Positions 25,784-34,299 of a stretch of 64,000 nucleotides of DNA are shown here, piece after piece (the first letter of the stretch is position 1; each line of letters starts with the position of its first letter). The stretch covers positions 124,001-188,000 of the forward strand of contig CAYOLV010000003.1 in NCBI GenBank assembly GCA_964404895.1. The letters run 5' to 3'. The notes under the pieces were generated by a model. The model saw only the letters and a program-made list of their open reading frames with translations, did no database searches and was not told the origin of the DNA. This stretch comes from JBGSUZ01 sp964404895. GTDB lineage: Bacteria > Bacillota > Clostridia > Peptostreptococcales > Acidaminobacteraceae. A program made the translations under genes and the position numbers.

Positions 25784-26665
25784 ATGCAAAGAATTGTGCC
25801 CTATCTATGGTTTGACACAGAGGCAAGAGAAGCTGTCACCTTTTACACTTCCCTATTTGCAAATTCAAAAATTCTTGAAATCACCAGCCTTTCAAATACC
25901 CCTTCTGGAGACACTGAAATGCTCGATTTTGAACTAGCGGGTTTGACTTTTGGTGCTATCAGCGCAGGCCCCTACTTTAAGCTGAATCCTTCAGTTTCTC
26001 TCATGGTTTATTGTGAAAGCCAAGAAGAATTGGATCGTCTATGGGCGTCACTTTCTGTTGAGGGCACGCCACTTATGCCCCTTGACGAATACCCATTTTG
26101 CAAATACTACGGTTGGATTCAAGATCGCTTCGGCTTGTCTTGGCAACTCATGTGGTACAGTGACCAACCTATTTCACAAAAAATTGTTCCCTGCTTGCTC
26201 TTTTCTAAGGAGGCTTGCGGCAAAGCGGAAGAAGCTGCCACTTATTATGCTCAAGTCTTTGAGAACAGTGCAGTTACCTTCATTAACCCCTATCAACCAG
26301 GAGAAGCAGTTGACCCTAGGGCTAAAGCGAATTTTATAGATTTCAACCTTGCAGGCCTTCGTTTTTGCGCCATGGATAACGGCTACCCTGCAGATTTTGA
26401 ATTTAACGAAGCCTTCTCCTTTGTGGTTAATTGCGAAGACCAGCAAGAGGTTGACTCTTTCTGGGAAAAACTCTCCTTTGTTCCCGAAGCAGAACAGTGC
26501 GGCTGGGTGAAAGATGCCTACGGACTCTCTTGGCAGATTGTTCCTACACTTTTGGGCAGCGTGCTCTTTACGGGCTCAAAAGAAGAAAAAGACCGAATGA
26601 CCCAGGCCTTTTTAGAAATGAAAAAAATTGATATCGCCGAACTGGAAAAAGTGCGCCGACTTTAA
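25784..26665 (+). CDS. Two-domain VOC (PhnB/3-dmu-9_3-mt type) protein
   Basis: A 293-residue protein with two consecutive VOC/glyoxalase-fold modules (about 3-125 and 132-260). Each begins with an IVPYLWF or IVPCLLF strand and ends with a GW-x-D-x-(Y/F)-GLSWQ block. Pfam names this group after a ubiquinone methyltransferase, but such proteins are generally of unknown function. AGGAGG precedes the ATG. A terminator hairpin overlaps the end of the reading frame. The gene converges on a one-domain relative. Confidence 0.85.
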   Translation: MQRIVPYLWFDTEAREAVTFYTSLFANSKILEITSLSNTPSGDTEMLDFELAGLTFGAISAGPYFKLNPSVSLMVYCESQEELDRLWASLSVEGTPLMPLDEYPFCKYYGWIQDRFGLSWQLMWYSDQPISQKIVPCLLFSKEACGKAEEAATYYAQVFENSAVTFINPYQPGEAVDPRAKANFIDFNLAGLRFCAMDNGYPADFEFNEAFSFVVNCEDQQEVDSFWEKLSFVPEAEQCGWVKDAYGLSWQIVPTLLGSVLFTGSKEEKDRMTQAFLEMKKIDIAELEKVRRL

Positions 26666-26681
26666 GTCGGACGCACTTTTT
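26648..26681 (+). terminator. Terminator built into the 3' end of the VOC gene
   Basis: AGTGCG and CCGACTT pair with AAGTCGG and CGCACT around one T, with one bulged A. T5 follows. The TAA stop codon lies in the hairpin tip. The A-run on the other side allows minus-strand function too. Confidence 0.9.
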
Positions 26682-26701
26682 ATATGACTTCTCGTGAAAT
26701 T

Positions 26702-27112
26702 TTAACAAAGGTTAAACTGCCAACCAATACCAAACTTATCTGTCAAAGAACCGTAACACGGGCTCCATTCTGTTTCCATTAATGGCATTTCCACTTTACC
26801 ACCTTCTGATAGAGCTTCGAACAATCTTCGAATTTCAGCCTCATCGCTGATGCCAACCAAAATACTGATATTGTTTCCAGCAATCAATGGCATTCCAGGG
26901 AAAACATCTGAGAACATGACCACATCGCCACAAATCTCCAGTTCTGAATGAGCCACCTGATTCAGAAGTTCCTCTGGCATAGTCATCCCTGGCATAGGTT
27001 TTAAATCTTTAAATCTTGTGATCTTAGGTTCTGGCAACTTGAAAATTTTGGCATAAGCTTGAAGAACTTCTTCCGTATTGCCTTGAAAATTCAAATAAAT
27101 ACTGAGTGCCAT
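26702..27112 (-). CDS. VOC/PhnB-like protein behind a Fur-type box
   Basis: A 136-residue single-domain VOC protein of the PhnB-like group: MALSIYLNFQGNTEEVLQAYAKIF at the start, GDVVMFSDVFPG in the middle and YGSLTDKFGIGWQFNLC at the end. No enzyme activity can be inferred safely. The promoter reads TTTACA-17-CATTAT on the minus strand, and the -10 lies within a near-perfect Fur box (27146-27160), so iron or another Fur-family signal probably controls it. It shares the downstream hairpin with the convergent two-domain VOC gene. Confidence 0.83.
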   Translation of the reverse strand: MALSIYLNFQGNTEEVLQAYAKIFKLPEPKITRFKDLKPMPGMTMPEELLNQVAHSELEICGDVVMFSDVFPGMPLIAGNNISILVGISDEAEIRRLFEALSEGGKVEMPLMETEWSPCYGSLTDKFGIGWQFNLC

Positions 27113-27145
27113 AAAACATTCCTCTCTTCTTTTTAATAATTGTTG

Positions 27146-27160
27146 TGATAATGATTATCT
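27146..27160. promoter_or_regulatory. Fur box over the -10 of the VOC gene
   Basis: TGATAATGATTATCT matches 14 of 15 positions of the 7-1-7 consensus TGATAATNATTATCA. It covers the -10 region (CATTAT on the minus strand), 34 bases from the ATG, a classic repression position. Confidence 0.75.
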
Positions 27161-27218
27161 ATTACCCAACTGTAAAGAAGAAAATACGTTCGCTCTAAAA
27201 TAATTATTTAAAGCCTAA

Positions 27219-28412
27219 TTATTTGAGTACATTTTCAGCAGATTTTTGAATTTCTCTCTCAAAAGCGTGCATTTCATCGGATTGTTTTCTAAGAAGGGCA
27301 TTAATTTCAGCCCCTGAGGTTGCCTTCTCTTCAATGGTTTCCGTTATGGCATCTACCGCCCGTCTGATTTCTGTCGTGTTTCCTGCCTGACGAAGGATTT
27401 GCGTTTTCATATTTTGAATATCTTTGTCTACTGATTGAATGTCCGTCAAAATGGTTTCAATATTTTCCGTCGCTTTCTCAGCTACTTTTATGTTGCTATC
27501 TGATTTTTCCGCAGTCACAGCTACTTTTTTAACGACCTCTGCAATCTCTGCCTGAATATTCTTCATCATAGCTGAAATCTCAACGGACGACTCTTTCGAC
27601 TGGATTGCTAATTTTCCGACTTCGTCTGCAACAACAGCAAAACCTCTGCCGTGTTCACCCGCTCTTGCTGCCTCTATAGATGCGTTGAGGGCAAGTAGAT
27701 TGGTTTGTTCCGCAATGTTATTGATAAACGAAATGGTGTGATAAGCGCTCTCAATGGATTCGTTGAGATGCTCGATTTGTTCCTTAATCGCCAATATTTC
27801 TTTGGTAGACTCTGCAATTGTGGTGTTGATATCTTTCACCGATTTAATGCTAGACTCCGCCTCGCCAATAACATTTTTACTAGAGCCAGCTACAGCATCC
27901 ATCATTTCTGACATGCCATTAGCCAATTCATTAATTTCAACAACGGATGCATTCACTTCTTCCACAACAGCTGAAAGTTCTTGAATACCCATTGCCATAT
28001 CGCTGACATCACGACTGATGACTTCAATGCCACCTGTTGACTGGGCAATACCTGTAATGATTTCGTCTAAAGCTTCTTTAATTTTTTGCTCTTTATGAAG
28101 ACTCTCGGCCACACCAATTGCGCCAATGCAAATACCTTTTTTATCTCTTATCGGATATGTAACCGCTCTAAAAGGCGTCCCATAAACTTCTTTTGGCACG
28201 ATGGCCACGAGGGTTTTATTGGTTCTCATGGTTTCAACAAGTGGATCTGTGGCAGGAACCGGCATCCCATTTTTCACTTTAACATCTAATGTATGCCCTG
28301 GGACATAACCAATAAATTTTTCTAAGTCTGTGACAGAAACCATAATGTCTTTTTGCATCACTTCTTTAATATATGGTAAAAACGCTAAAAATAATTTGTG
28401 CTCTTTTTTCAT
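27219..28412 (-). CDS. Cytosolic methyl-accepting chemotaxis protein
   Basis: A 397-residue chemoreceptor with no membrane segment. Residues about 1-115 form a small sensor domain with PAS/Cache character (GTPFRAVTYPIRDKKGICIGAIGVAES). The rest is a signalling helical hairpin whose tip is IAEQTNLLALNASIEAARAGEHGRGFAVVADEVGKLA. GGGGGA precedes the ATG. It is monocistronic and upstream of the Fur-boxed VOC gene on the same strand, separated by a 106-bp spacer. It should report an internal cue to CheA; the ligand is unknown. Confidence 0.92.
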   Translation of the reverse strand: MKKEHKLFLAFLPYIKEVMQKDIMVSVTDLEKFIGYVPGHTLDVKVKNGMPVPATDPLVETMRTNKTLVAIVPKEVYGTPFRAVTYPIRDKKGICIGAIGVAESLHKEQKIKEALDEIITGIAQSTGGIEVISRDVSDMAMGIQELSAVVEEVNASVVEINELANGMSEMMDAVAGSSKNVIGEAESSIKSVKDINTTIAESTKEILAIKEQIEHLNESIESAYHTISFINNIAEQTNLLALNASIEAARAGEHGRGFAVVADEVGKLAIQSKESSVEISAMMKNIQAEIAEVVKKVAVTAEKSDSNIKVAEKATENIETILTDIQSVDKDIQNMKTQILRQAGNTTEIRRAVDAITETIEEKATSGAEINALLRKQSDEMHAFEREIQKSAENVLK

Positions 28413-28501
28413 CTGATTCTTCCCCCTACGCCCTTTAAAAGTAATAAATGTCAGCTTTTTAATTGTATATTACATACAATTTCAATACAATACTAAAAAA
28501 G

Positions 28502-28556
28502 AAAAGCCAAGACTTTGAATTCCTCAAATATGAGTCAAACAAAATCTTGGCTTTCA
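28502..28556 (-). terminator. Terminator of the secreted paralogue at 28603
   Basis: AAAGCCAAGA pairs with TCTTGGCTTT around a long, partly pairing loop. On the minus strand a T-rich tract follows. Confidence 0.75.
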
Positions 28557-28602
28557 TTTTTTTATTATTTCAAATTCAGTTCGAAATTAAACCTTTGACG
28601 CA

Positions 28603-30198
28603 TTATTTAAAAATTGGGTCCGCCAAAAAAGTTTCTGCATCCATAGCTGAGTAACCCAAGTTCATTAAATAAGATTTAATGCTGGCTTTCTCATCATCAT
28701 TTTTGAAACCATCATAATAGAGGAATTCCAAGTAATAAAGTTTTTCATCTTTTCTTACCATAACAACAGAATATTGCTTATCTTTGTTAGAAAAATCTCT
28801 TAATATGATGACATTACTGTTATCAAATTCAGCCCTTTTAGCAGGTTTTCCAATCCATTCAGAAATGCTTTCTTCTAATATCATTGTACTTCTTTTATAG
28901 TATACCATTTTAAGAAGCATCACTCTTTGACCAAAAGGTTGAGACTTGAAGAAGGCTTTACCTTCAAAATCTTCATAACCTTCTTCTGTAAATTCAGCAA
29001 AATTTACGTTGCTCGAAAATTTTCCAACCAAGTCATTGCCATAGACCCTATTCGTGTTTAAAGTCAATTCCTTGTCCAAACTATAGCTCAAAACGTTACT
29101 TGCTTTATAAGATTCCCATAATTCTTCTATAGCTGCTTTCTCGCTTGCGTCACCTGAAATCCATACTTCTATATAACTTGTACCTTTCCAGATGTAGTGA
29201 ATACTGTAGTAGCGGCTTTGATCTGGTGTTAGGCCTACTACTGAGTATATATTCCCGTCCACGCTGCTTTCAATCTTCTTTTCTTTTGCTATATCTTGAG
29301 CAGTTTCCAATAGTCCTTTTTTCAAATCTGCATCTGTAATTTCTAACTCAGTTGACTTAATCAATGAAAGAAAAATTGTTGGATCTGAAGAAGATCCTAT
29401 ACTATAAACTTTTTGAACCAAAATTTCTTTATCAGGTTCAACTGCTTCTTCCTTCATTTTAAAGTTTGCATGAACAAATCCAACAGTGTAATCTCCATAA
29501 GTGTAATTTCCAGTTCGCTCAATATTCGATGTTGAAAACTGATCACTTAAAGCAAAATAAACTTTGCTTGTCGCCTTTGTTTGTTGTGGGCATAACTCTA
29601 AACCTATTAATGAGTTGTTTTTAGTGCCTTTGTCCACTGGTAAGTAAACATAACCTGTTACTGTAGCAGGTCCTGTCAAGTTGATGTCCTTGATTTTTTT
29701 TCCGAACCAATCCCCTTGAATGACTTTGCCTCCAGCAGTGTATTTATTAACTCTGTTATAAAGTGCACCTGTAAACATTTTGTCTACTTGTTTGCATTCG
29801 ATTTGAGAATCAGTGTCTTCCGAAAAATAAGATTTTGCAAGTAGATTATCTTTAATTAAACTCCCCGTATTACCTGAAAAACCACTGAAAGTATACATCA
29901 GCTTTACTTTTAAAAAGTCATATGTATTTGTGTCAAGCTCATCCTTGTCCATTTTATTGCCTGACGCTTTGGCAGCAGCCACATAACCACTATTATCTAA
30001 TTTAACTTCAGTAATTTTAATACTGGCATTTTTCCAAGATCCATATTTTGTTTTCAAGTCTGTGAACTTCATTTCTTTGCCATAGCGAATAGGATCATTT
30101 ACGCTATATCCTTGTTGGTTCGATGTGCCCGCAAATCCCATTCCAGGTAAACTGAGTAGCAAACTGAACACCAATAGCAAACTTAAAACTCTTTTCAT
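28603..30198 (-). CDS. Secreted protein of unknown family, paralogue A
   Basis: A 531-residue exported protein. The signal peptide MKRVLSLLLVFSLLLSLPGMGFAG should be cut after GFA. It is homologous along its whole length to the next gene (30275): both have KEMKFTDLKT or GEMKFTDLKT, WKNASIKI(T/V)EV, YTFSGFSGN-x-x-SLIKDNLLAK, YNKV-x-KY-x-x-GGK/DGK and an identical LADPIFK C-terminus. No catalytic or wall-anchoring motif was recognised. ATG 30198 was chosen (AAAGGTG upstream); an in-frame ATG at 30222 has no site. The pair is a local duplication, with a 76-bp gap and probably one transcript. Confidence 0.78.
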   Translation of the reverse strand: MKRVLSLLLVFSLLLSLPGMGFAGTSNQQGYSVNDPIRYGKEMKFTDLKTKYGSWKNASIKITEVKLDNSGYVAAAKASGNKMDKDELDTNTYDFLKVKLMYTFSGFSGNTGSLIKDNLLAKSYFSEDTDSQIECKQVDKMFTGALYNRVNKYTAGGKVIQGDWFGKKIKDINLTGPATVTGYVYLPVDKGTKNNSLIGLELCPQQTKATSKVYFALSDQFSTSNIERTGNYTYGDYTVGFVHANFKMKEEAVEPDKEILVQKVYSIGSSSDPTIFLSLIKSTELEITDADLKKGLLETAQDIAKEKKIESSVDGNIYSVVGLTPDQSRYYSIHYIWKGTSYIEVWISGDASEKAAIEELWESYKASNVLSYSLDKELTLNTNRVYGNDLVGKFSSNVNFAEFTEEGYEDFEGKAFFKSQPFGQRVMLLKMVYYKRSTMILEESISEWIGKPAKRAEFDNSNVIILRDFSNKDKQYSVVMVRKDEKLYYLEFLYYDGFKNDDEKASIKSYLMNLGYSAMDAETFLADPIFK

Positions 30199-30274
30199 AT
30201 TTACACCTTTGCGCTTATTCATTGCCTATGGGCAGGAGCGCTACCTTTCGATTTTAAATAGTTTTATGTTAGGG

Positions 30275-31867
30275 TTACTTGAAAATAGGATCTGCCAAAA
30301 TCCCATCTGCTTCCGATTCTGTATACCCTATACTTAACAAGTATGATTTGATAACAGGGTTTTTGTGGGTTGCTAATTTAGATTGAGTTAAGTCCATCGT
30401 CAATTGATATATTTTATCGCCTTTAGCAATTAGTATAATTGTATAGCAATCTGAAGGATCTGTTGCATCGCTGTAAACAAGAATGTTACCCTTATCAAGT
30501 TTCGCATTAGATGCTTTTGGTATCCATGCGCTGTACTTTTTTTCTAGTTTTGCGAAATATCCGTTTCCATTTTCAAAATAATTTAGCGTATATTCACATA
30601 AGTTTGATTTACCTACATATTGAAGAGCCGTCGAATCAGATACAGTTACCTCATATAATTTTTCAGGTGAAGTTATTGTACCGTAACTGCTCGTTCCATA
30701 GGTAAAACTTGCCAAAGTATCAGTAGAGGTTGTTTTAGGTATACTTGTAAGGTCGTTGTTGGCTTTATAAGATTCCCATAGCTTGTCTACTTTTTCTATT
30801 TCGCGAACGTCCGACATGACTAAAATCATGCAGAAGTAATCTCCTTTATTTACCAAGTGCAGACTTACATATTTATTATTTGCTTCGGATATACCTCTAG
30901 CCGAATAAACTCCATTTTCTTCATACTTCTCTATTTCATATTTCTCTGCAAATTGATCTACTGTATCCGCAAGATATTCATCCAACTCATTGGCATCCAT
31001 AGCCAATTCTACAGACTTAATCATAGCCATATCGATAACATAATCAGTTGCCTTACCAATTCTATAATATTTTGCGACTACATCTGTATTCTCAAACTGA
31101 CTAATTTGAGCAGTATACTCTTGCATTTCAAAATCAGCTTTGATAATGCCTACAGCATCACTTCCGTATATATAACTGCCACCACTTTTTATTTTCGACG
31201 CAAGTGCTTTGTTTGTTAATACAAAATGAACTTCCGATTTATTGGGATCTTTTTGAGGATACAATTCAAAATCAATCGTTGCACCCTCTTCCTTGCCTTT
31301 ATCAAGAACCAAATAAACATAACCAGTCATCGTTGTTGGTTTGGAAAAATTCACATCTTTGATTTTCTTTGAATACCAGTCACCTTTGTTGACTTTTCCA
31401 TCTGCTGAGTATTTCTCAACTTTATTGTAAAGTGCATTAGGAAACTTAGAATAAAGTTGACCACCATCTGTGAAAATATGATTAGATTTCAAAACAATTA
31501 TCTCTTTAGCAAGCAGGTTATCTTTTATTAAACTATTCTGATTTCCTGAAAATCCGCTGAAGGTATAGGTTACCTTAACTTTCAAAGCATCCACTTTAGA
31601 ATAAAAAGAGTCCGAGTAGTTAATACCTTGAACCTTGGAATACTTTTTATAACCAACATTATCGATTTGAACTTCTGAGACCTTAATGCTGGCATTTTTC
31701 CATAGCCCATTGGCTGTTTTTAGATCCGTGAATTTCATTTCACCATTCAAACCCAATGGGTTGATTTGTGTATAACCCTTAATATCAGCTACACCCGCAA
31801 ATCCCATTCCTGGTAGACCGAGTAGCAAACTCAGAATTAGTAAAACGCTTAAAAATTTCTTTTTCAT
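30275..31867 (-). CDS. Secreted protein of unknown family, paralogue B
   Basis: A 530-residue exported protein, the upstream twin of the gene at 28603. The signal peptide MKKKFLSVLLILSLLLGLPGMGFAG is nearly the same as its twin's. The N-terminal 230 residues are the best-conserved part; the middle (AEKYEIEKYEENGVYSARGISEANNKYVSLH) aligns with a similar block in A, while positions around 390-450 differ most. GGAGG lies five bases before the ATG. No known domain was recognised; the beta-rich composition suggests an extracellular or cell-surface function. Confidence 0.78.
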   Translation of the reverse strand: MKKKFLSVLLILSLLLGLPGMGFAGVADIKGYTQINPLGLNGEMKFTDLKTANGLWKNASIKVSEVQIDNVGYKKYSKVQGINYSDSFYSKVDALKVKVTYTFSGFSGNQNSLIKDNLLAKEIIVLKSNHIFTDGGQLYSKFPNALYNKVEKYSADGKVNKGDWYSKKIKDVNFSKPTTMTGYVYLVLDKGKEEGATIDFELYPQKDPNKSEVHFVLTNKALASKIKSGGSYIYGSDAVGIIKADFEMQEYTAQISQFENTDVVAKYYRIGKATDYVIDMAMIKSVELAMDANELDEYLADTVDQFAEKYEIEKYEENGVYSARGISEANNKYVSLHLVNKGDYFCMILVMSDVREIEKVDKLWESYKANNDLTSIPKTTSTDTLASFTYGTSSYGTITSPEKLYEVTVSDSTALQYVGKSNLCEYTLNYFENGNGYFAKLEKKYSAWIPKASNAKLDKGNILVYSDATDPSDCYTIILIAKGDKIYQLTMDLTQSKLATHKNPVIKSYLLSIGYTESEADGILADPIFK

Positions 31868-32118
31868 TAGTAACCTCCATTTAACGCTTAATATTGTTTA
31901 TTATTTAACCACAGCGCATTCTTTATATGTAGAAATATTTTTTCCAACGTTTATTATATCCATAAAGCAAATAGTGTACAATCAAAACTTGCATTAAAAG
32001 TTAATTATTTCTAAACCATCATGATATCGCCCCTTAAAAACGGGTATATATGCATGTACAAAAAGCAACCTACTTCAGTCACACTGTGACATCGTTTATG
32101 AAGAAAGAGGGTTGTCCT

Positions 32119-33471
32119 ATGAAAAGGATTAGATTTGTACTCTTATCACTTGTCCTATGCCTATTGCCTTTTTCCAGTGCCGCTGACCCCTACACCGGTG
32201 GTCACTTGACAGTTCCTCACCCCCAATCTACAGCCGCATATGTCCTTGAGGGGCAAGACAGCAAAATCGTTACCACCGAAGACTCCGACGACTACAACCT
32301 TGGCAAGTTAAAAATTACGGGCATTATAAGAAATTTATCTGAATCTGGACATAAAGAAATTTATTCCATGGTGGTTGAAGGCTACGACGTTACGGGGCGC
32401 TGTGTGGAAGTCAATAGCATCGACCGAGTCAACCTGCCTCAGGGTCAAGCCGAAAAGGTCTCAGTCTATCTGAGTCTTGGCAATGTAATCAGTACTTATC
32501 GAGTTTATCTGGTAGATGGCGAAGCCACATCGGGCGCATGGGATTTATTGACTTACAGCAGCCGTATCGTCAACAAAAATGAATTAGATATCAATGCTGG
32601 TTATAATGCTGGCAAACTCAAAGTTCAGGCCGTTATTAAAAATGGCATGTCCCCTGACAGTCACCAAGTATACGCCATGGTGGTGGAAGGCTATGACGCT
32701 AGTGGCAAATGTATTGAAGTCAGTAGCACAGACCGGGTCAACGTTGCCCCTGGCTTTACAGACAACGTTACAGTCTACCTAAGTCTAGGGCAAAAAATCA
32801 AGTCCTTTAAAGCCTATCTGGTGGATGGTGAAGCTCTTTCTGGCAAATGGGATCTGTTGACTTCCAGTAGTCGTATCGTTTCTAAAGATGAACTGGACAT
32901 CAACGCCAAAACCAATTCGGGCAAGCTCAGAGTTCAGGCTGTTGTAAAAAACGGGTTACCTACTGGGGCCAAAGAGCTTTATACCCTGATTGTAGAAGGC
33001 TTTGACGCCAAAGGGAACTGTATCGAGACTCGTAAAGAATCTCAAATTAACATCGCCTCAGGTTTTACAAGTAATATTTCCGTTTACCTCAGTCAAAGTG
33101 GTAAAATTAAAACAACCCGCCTCCGCTTAGTAGATGGAGACGCTTTATCTGGTAATTTCCAGTTGCTTTCTTGCAGTTCAAGGCTCCTAGGGAAGGAAGA
33201 CGCCCCTGCTTTTGGAACTGCTAACATTGGAAAACTTTATATTGTCAGTATGATTAAAAATGGCGCTAAAACTGACCAAAAGCTAAGTCTCAAGGCTGTC
33301 GGCTACGACGCTGCAGGCAAGAAACTATTTGAGCAGACCAAATCCACCATGCTGTCCTCTGGTCATGTCTCAGAACTCACTTTCTATCTCAAATCTGGGG
33401 GATCTGTAAAAAGTATTCGCTTTTTTATCATTGAAAATAGTAAAGCGGTGGAAATTAAAAAAGTGCTCTGA
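32119..33471 (+). CDS. Secreted protein with four ~95-residue repeats
   Basis: A 450-residue exported protein. The signal peptide (MKRIRFVLLSLVLCLLPFSSA) precedes four tandem domains starting near residues 65, 160, 255 and 355. Each reads (L/S)GKL-(K/R)(I/V)-x-(G/A)-(I/V)(I/V)(R/K)N, a G(Y/F)D-x-x-G-(R/K/N)-C block (Cys absent in the last), VYLS or FYLK, and a closing (L/V)VDG(E/D)A-x-SG-x-(W/F) in the first three. They resemble FxLYD/FN3-like beta modules. Repeats 1-3 are closest to each other, so they expanded recently. ATG 32119 has AGAGGG upstream; earlier in-frame ATGs lack sites. Function unknown; a cell-surface or binding role is inferred. Confidence 0.78.
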   Translation: MKRIRFVLLSLVLCLLPFSSAADPYTGGHLTVPHPQSTAAYVLEGQDSKIVTTEDSDDYNLGKLKITGIIRNLSESGHKEIYSMVVEGYDVTGRCVEVNSIDRVNLPQGQAEKVSVYLSLGNVISTYRVYLVDGEATSGAWDLLTYSSRIVNKNELDINAGYNAGKLKVQAVIKNGMSPDSHQVYAMVVEGYDASGKCIEVSSTDRVNVAPGFTDNVTVYLSLGQKIKSFKAYLVDGEALSGKWDLLTSSSRIVSKDELDINAKTNSGKLRVQAVVKNGLPTGAKELYTLIVEGFDAKGNCIETRKESQINIASGFTSNISVYLSQSGKIKTTRLRLVDGDALSGNFQLLSCSSRLLGKEDAPAFGTANIGKLYIVSMIKNGAKTDQKLSLKAVGYDAAGKKLFEQTKSTMLSSGHVSELTFYLKSGGSVKSIRFFIIENSKAVEIKKVL

Positions 33472-33545
33472 TTTTGGATTAGGAGCACTTGTTATACTTT
33501 GTATGTTTTTCCGCGTCTGAATTATATTCAAATTTCAAATACACC

Positions 33546-33575
33546 AAAGGTAGATTCCTCGGAGTCTGCCTTTTC
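33546..33575 (+). terminator. Terminator downstream of the repeat protein
   Basis: AAAGGTAGA pairs with TCTGCCTTT (one G-U) around a 9-base loop, with T4 following. A second hairpin, AAGTGCTC/GAGCACTT (33461-33490), spans the stop codon of the preceding gene but lacks a good T-run. Confidence 0.7.
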
Positions 33576-33645
33576 ATGTATCTAAACTGCCTATAGGCAA
33601 GCCGCAAAATTTTTGTTATATTTAATTAGGAGGTGATTTACAATT

Positions 33646-34224
33646 ATGTATAGAGACCCCAACGCATCAAGAATTAGAAGTCTCGGCTATTTGCTCATGT
33701 GCTTAAGCTTTTTATACTATTTTCTAGAACCTACGATTCGTCGAATAGAATATGAAGTTTTAGGGATTGCAGATGTACAGAATTCAACATTTCTTTACGC
33801 GTCAATCTTAGTCTATTTGGCACTTCTCACAGGCGCTACTATGATGAATTACCATTCTAAGAACAAAGCTTCCTTTGTGGCGATGGGCATTACCTTTGTT
33901 CTGGGCATCAGTTACCCTATTCATGGGCTTTACTCCATCACTCACCCCAATATAATCTTTAATGCAACCCTCTATAATACCTATGCTGTCGCAGTATTGT
34001 TTGCCATAGCTTTTTCAATGTTTCATGAGAAAAAAGCCTACCGAATACTGCCCCTGCTGATGTTTGTTGTTTGGTTTTTCTTCATGAATTATATTGTTAT
34101 GAGCAGACTATACTTTTTTATTAGCGTTGCAACCTTATTAACTTATATGGTTTCACTGTTGATGACCTTTTATTATGCGCTTGAATTTATTCTTGAACGC
34201 TCATCGCAAAAAATCTTATCTTAA
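33646..34224 (+). CDS. Small polytopic membrane protein, unknown
   Basis: A 192-residue protein with six probable membrane helices: LGYLLMCLSFLYYF, FLYASILVYLALLTGATM, FVAMGITFVLGISYPIHGLYS, YNTYAVAVLFAIAFSMF, ILPLLMFVVWFFFMNYI and FFISVATLLTYMVSLLMTFYYAL. No signature residues are apparent. A perfect TAGGAGGTGAT site precedes the ATG. It lies alone between two terminators. Resemblance to known families was not recognised; a sensor or channel role cannot be claimed. Confidence 0.72.
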   Translation: MYRDPNASRIRSLGYLLMCLSFLYYFLEPTIRRIEYEVLGIADVQNSTFLYASILVYLALLTGATMMNYHSKNKASFVAMGITFVLGISYPIHGLYSITHPNIIFNATLYNTYAVAVLFAIAFSMFHEKKAYRILPLLMFVVWFFFMNYIVMSRLYFFISVATLLTYMVSLLMTFYYALEFILERSSQKILS

Positions 34225-34227
34225 ATA

Positions 34228-34278
34228 AAAAAAACGGTACACCGTAAGCCATTTCATCGCCTAAGGTGTGCCGTTTTT
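34228..34278. terminator. Bidirectional terminator
   Basis: ACGGTACACC pairs with GGTGTGCCGT (one mismatch pair). A8 lies before it and T6 after it, between the membrane-protein gene (+) and the convergent histidine-kinase gene (-). Confidence 0.85.
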
Positions 34279-34299
34279 TATAAATACGTCGATTCATTT

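Noticed and set aside
28463..28654. Small plus-strand ORF over the terminator of the secreted paralogue
   Set aside because: It has no ribosome site and runs through a terminator stem and the 3' end of the minus-strand gene.
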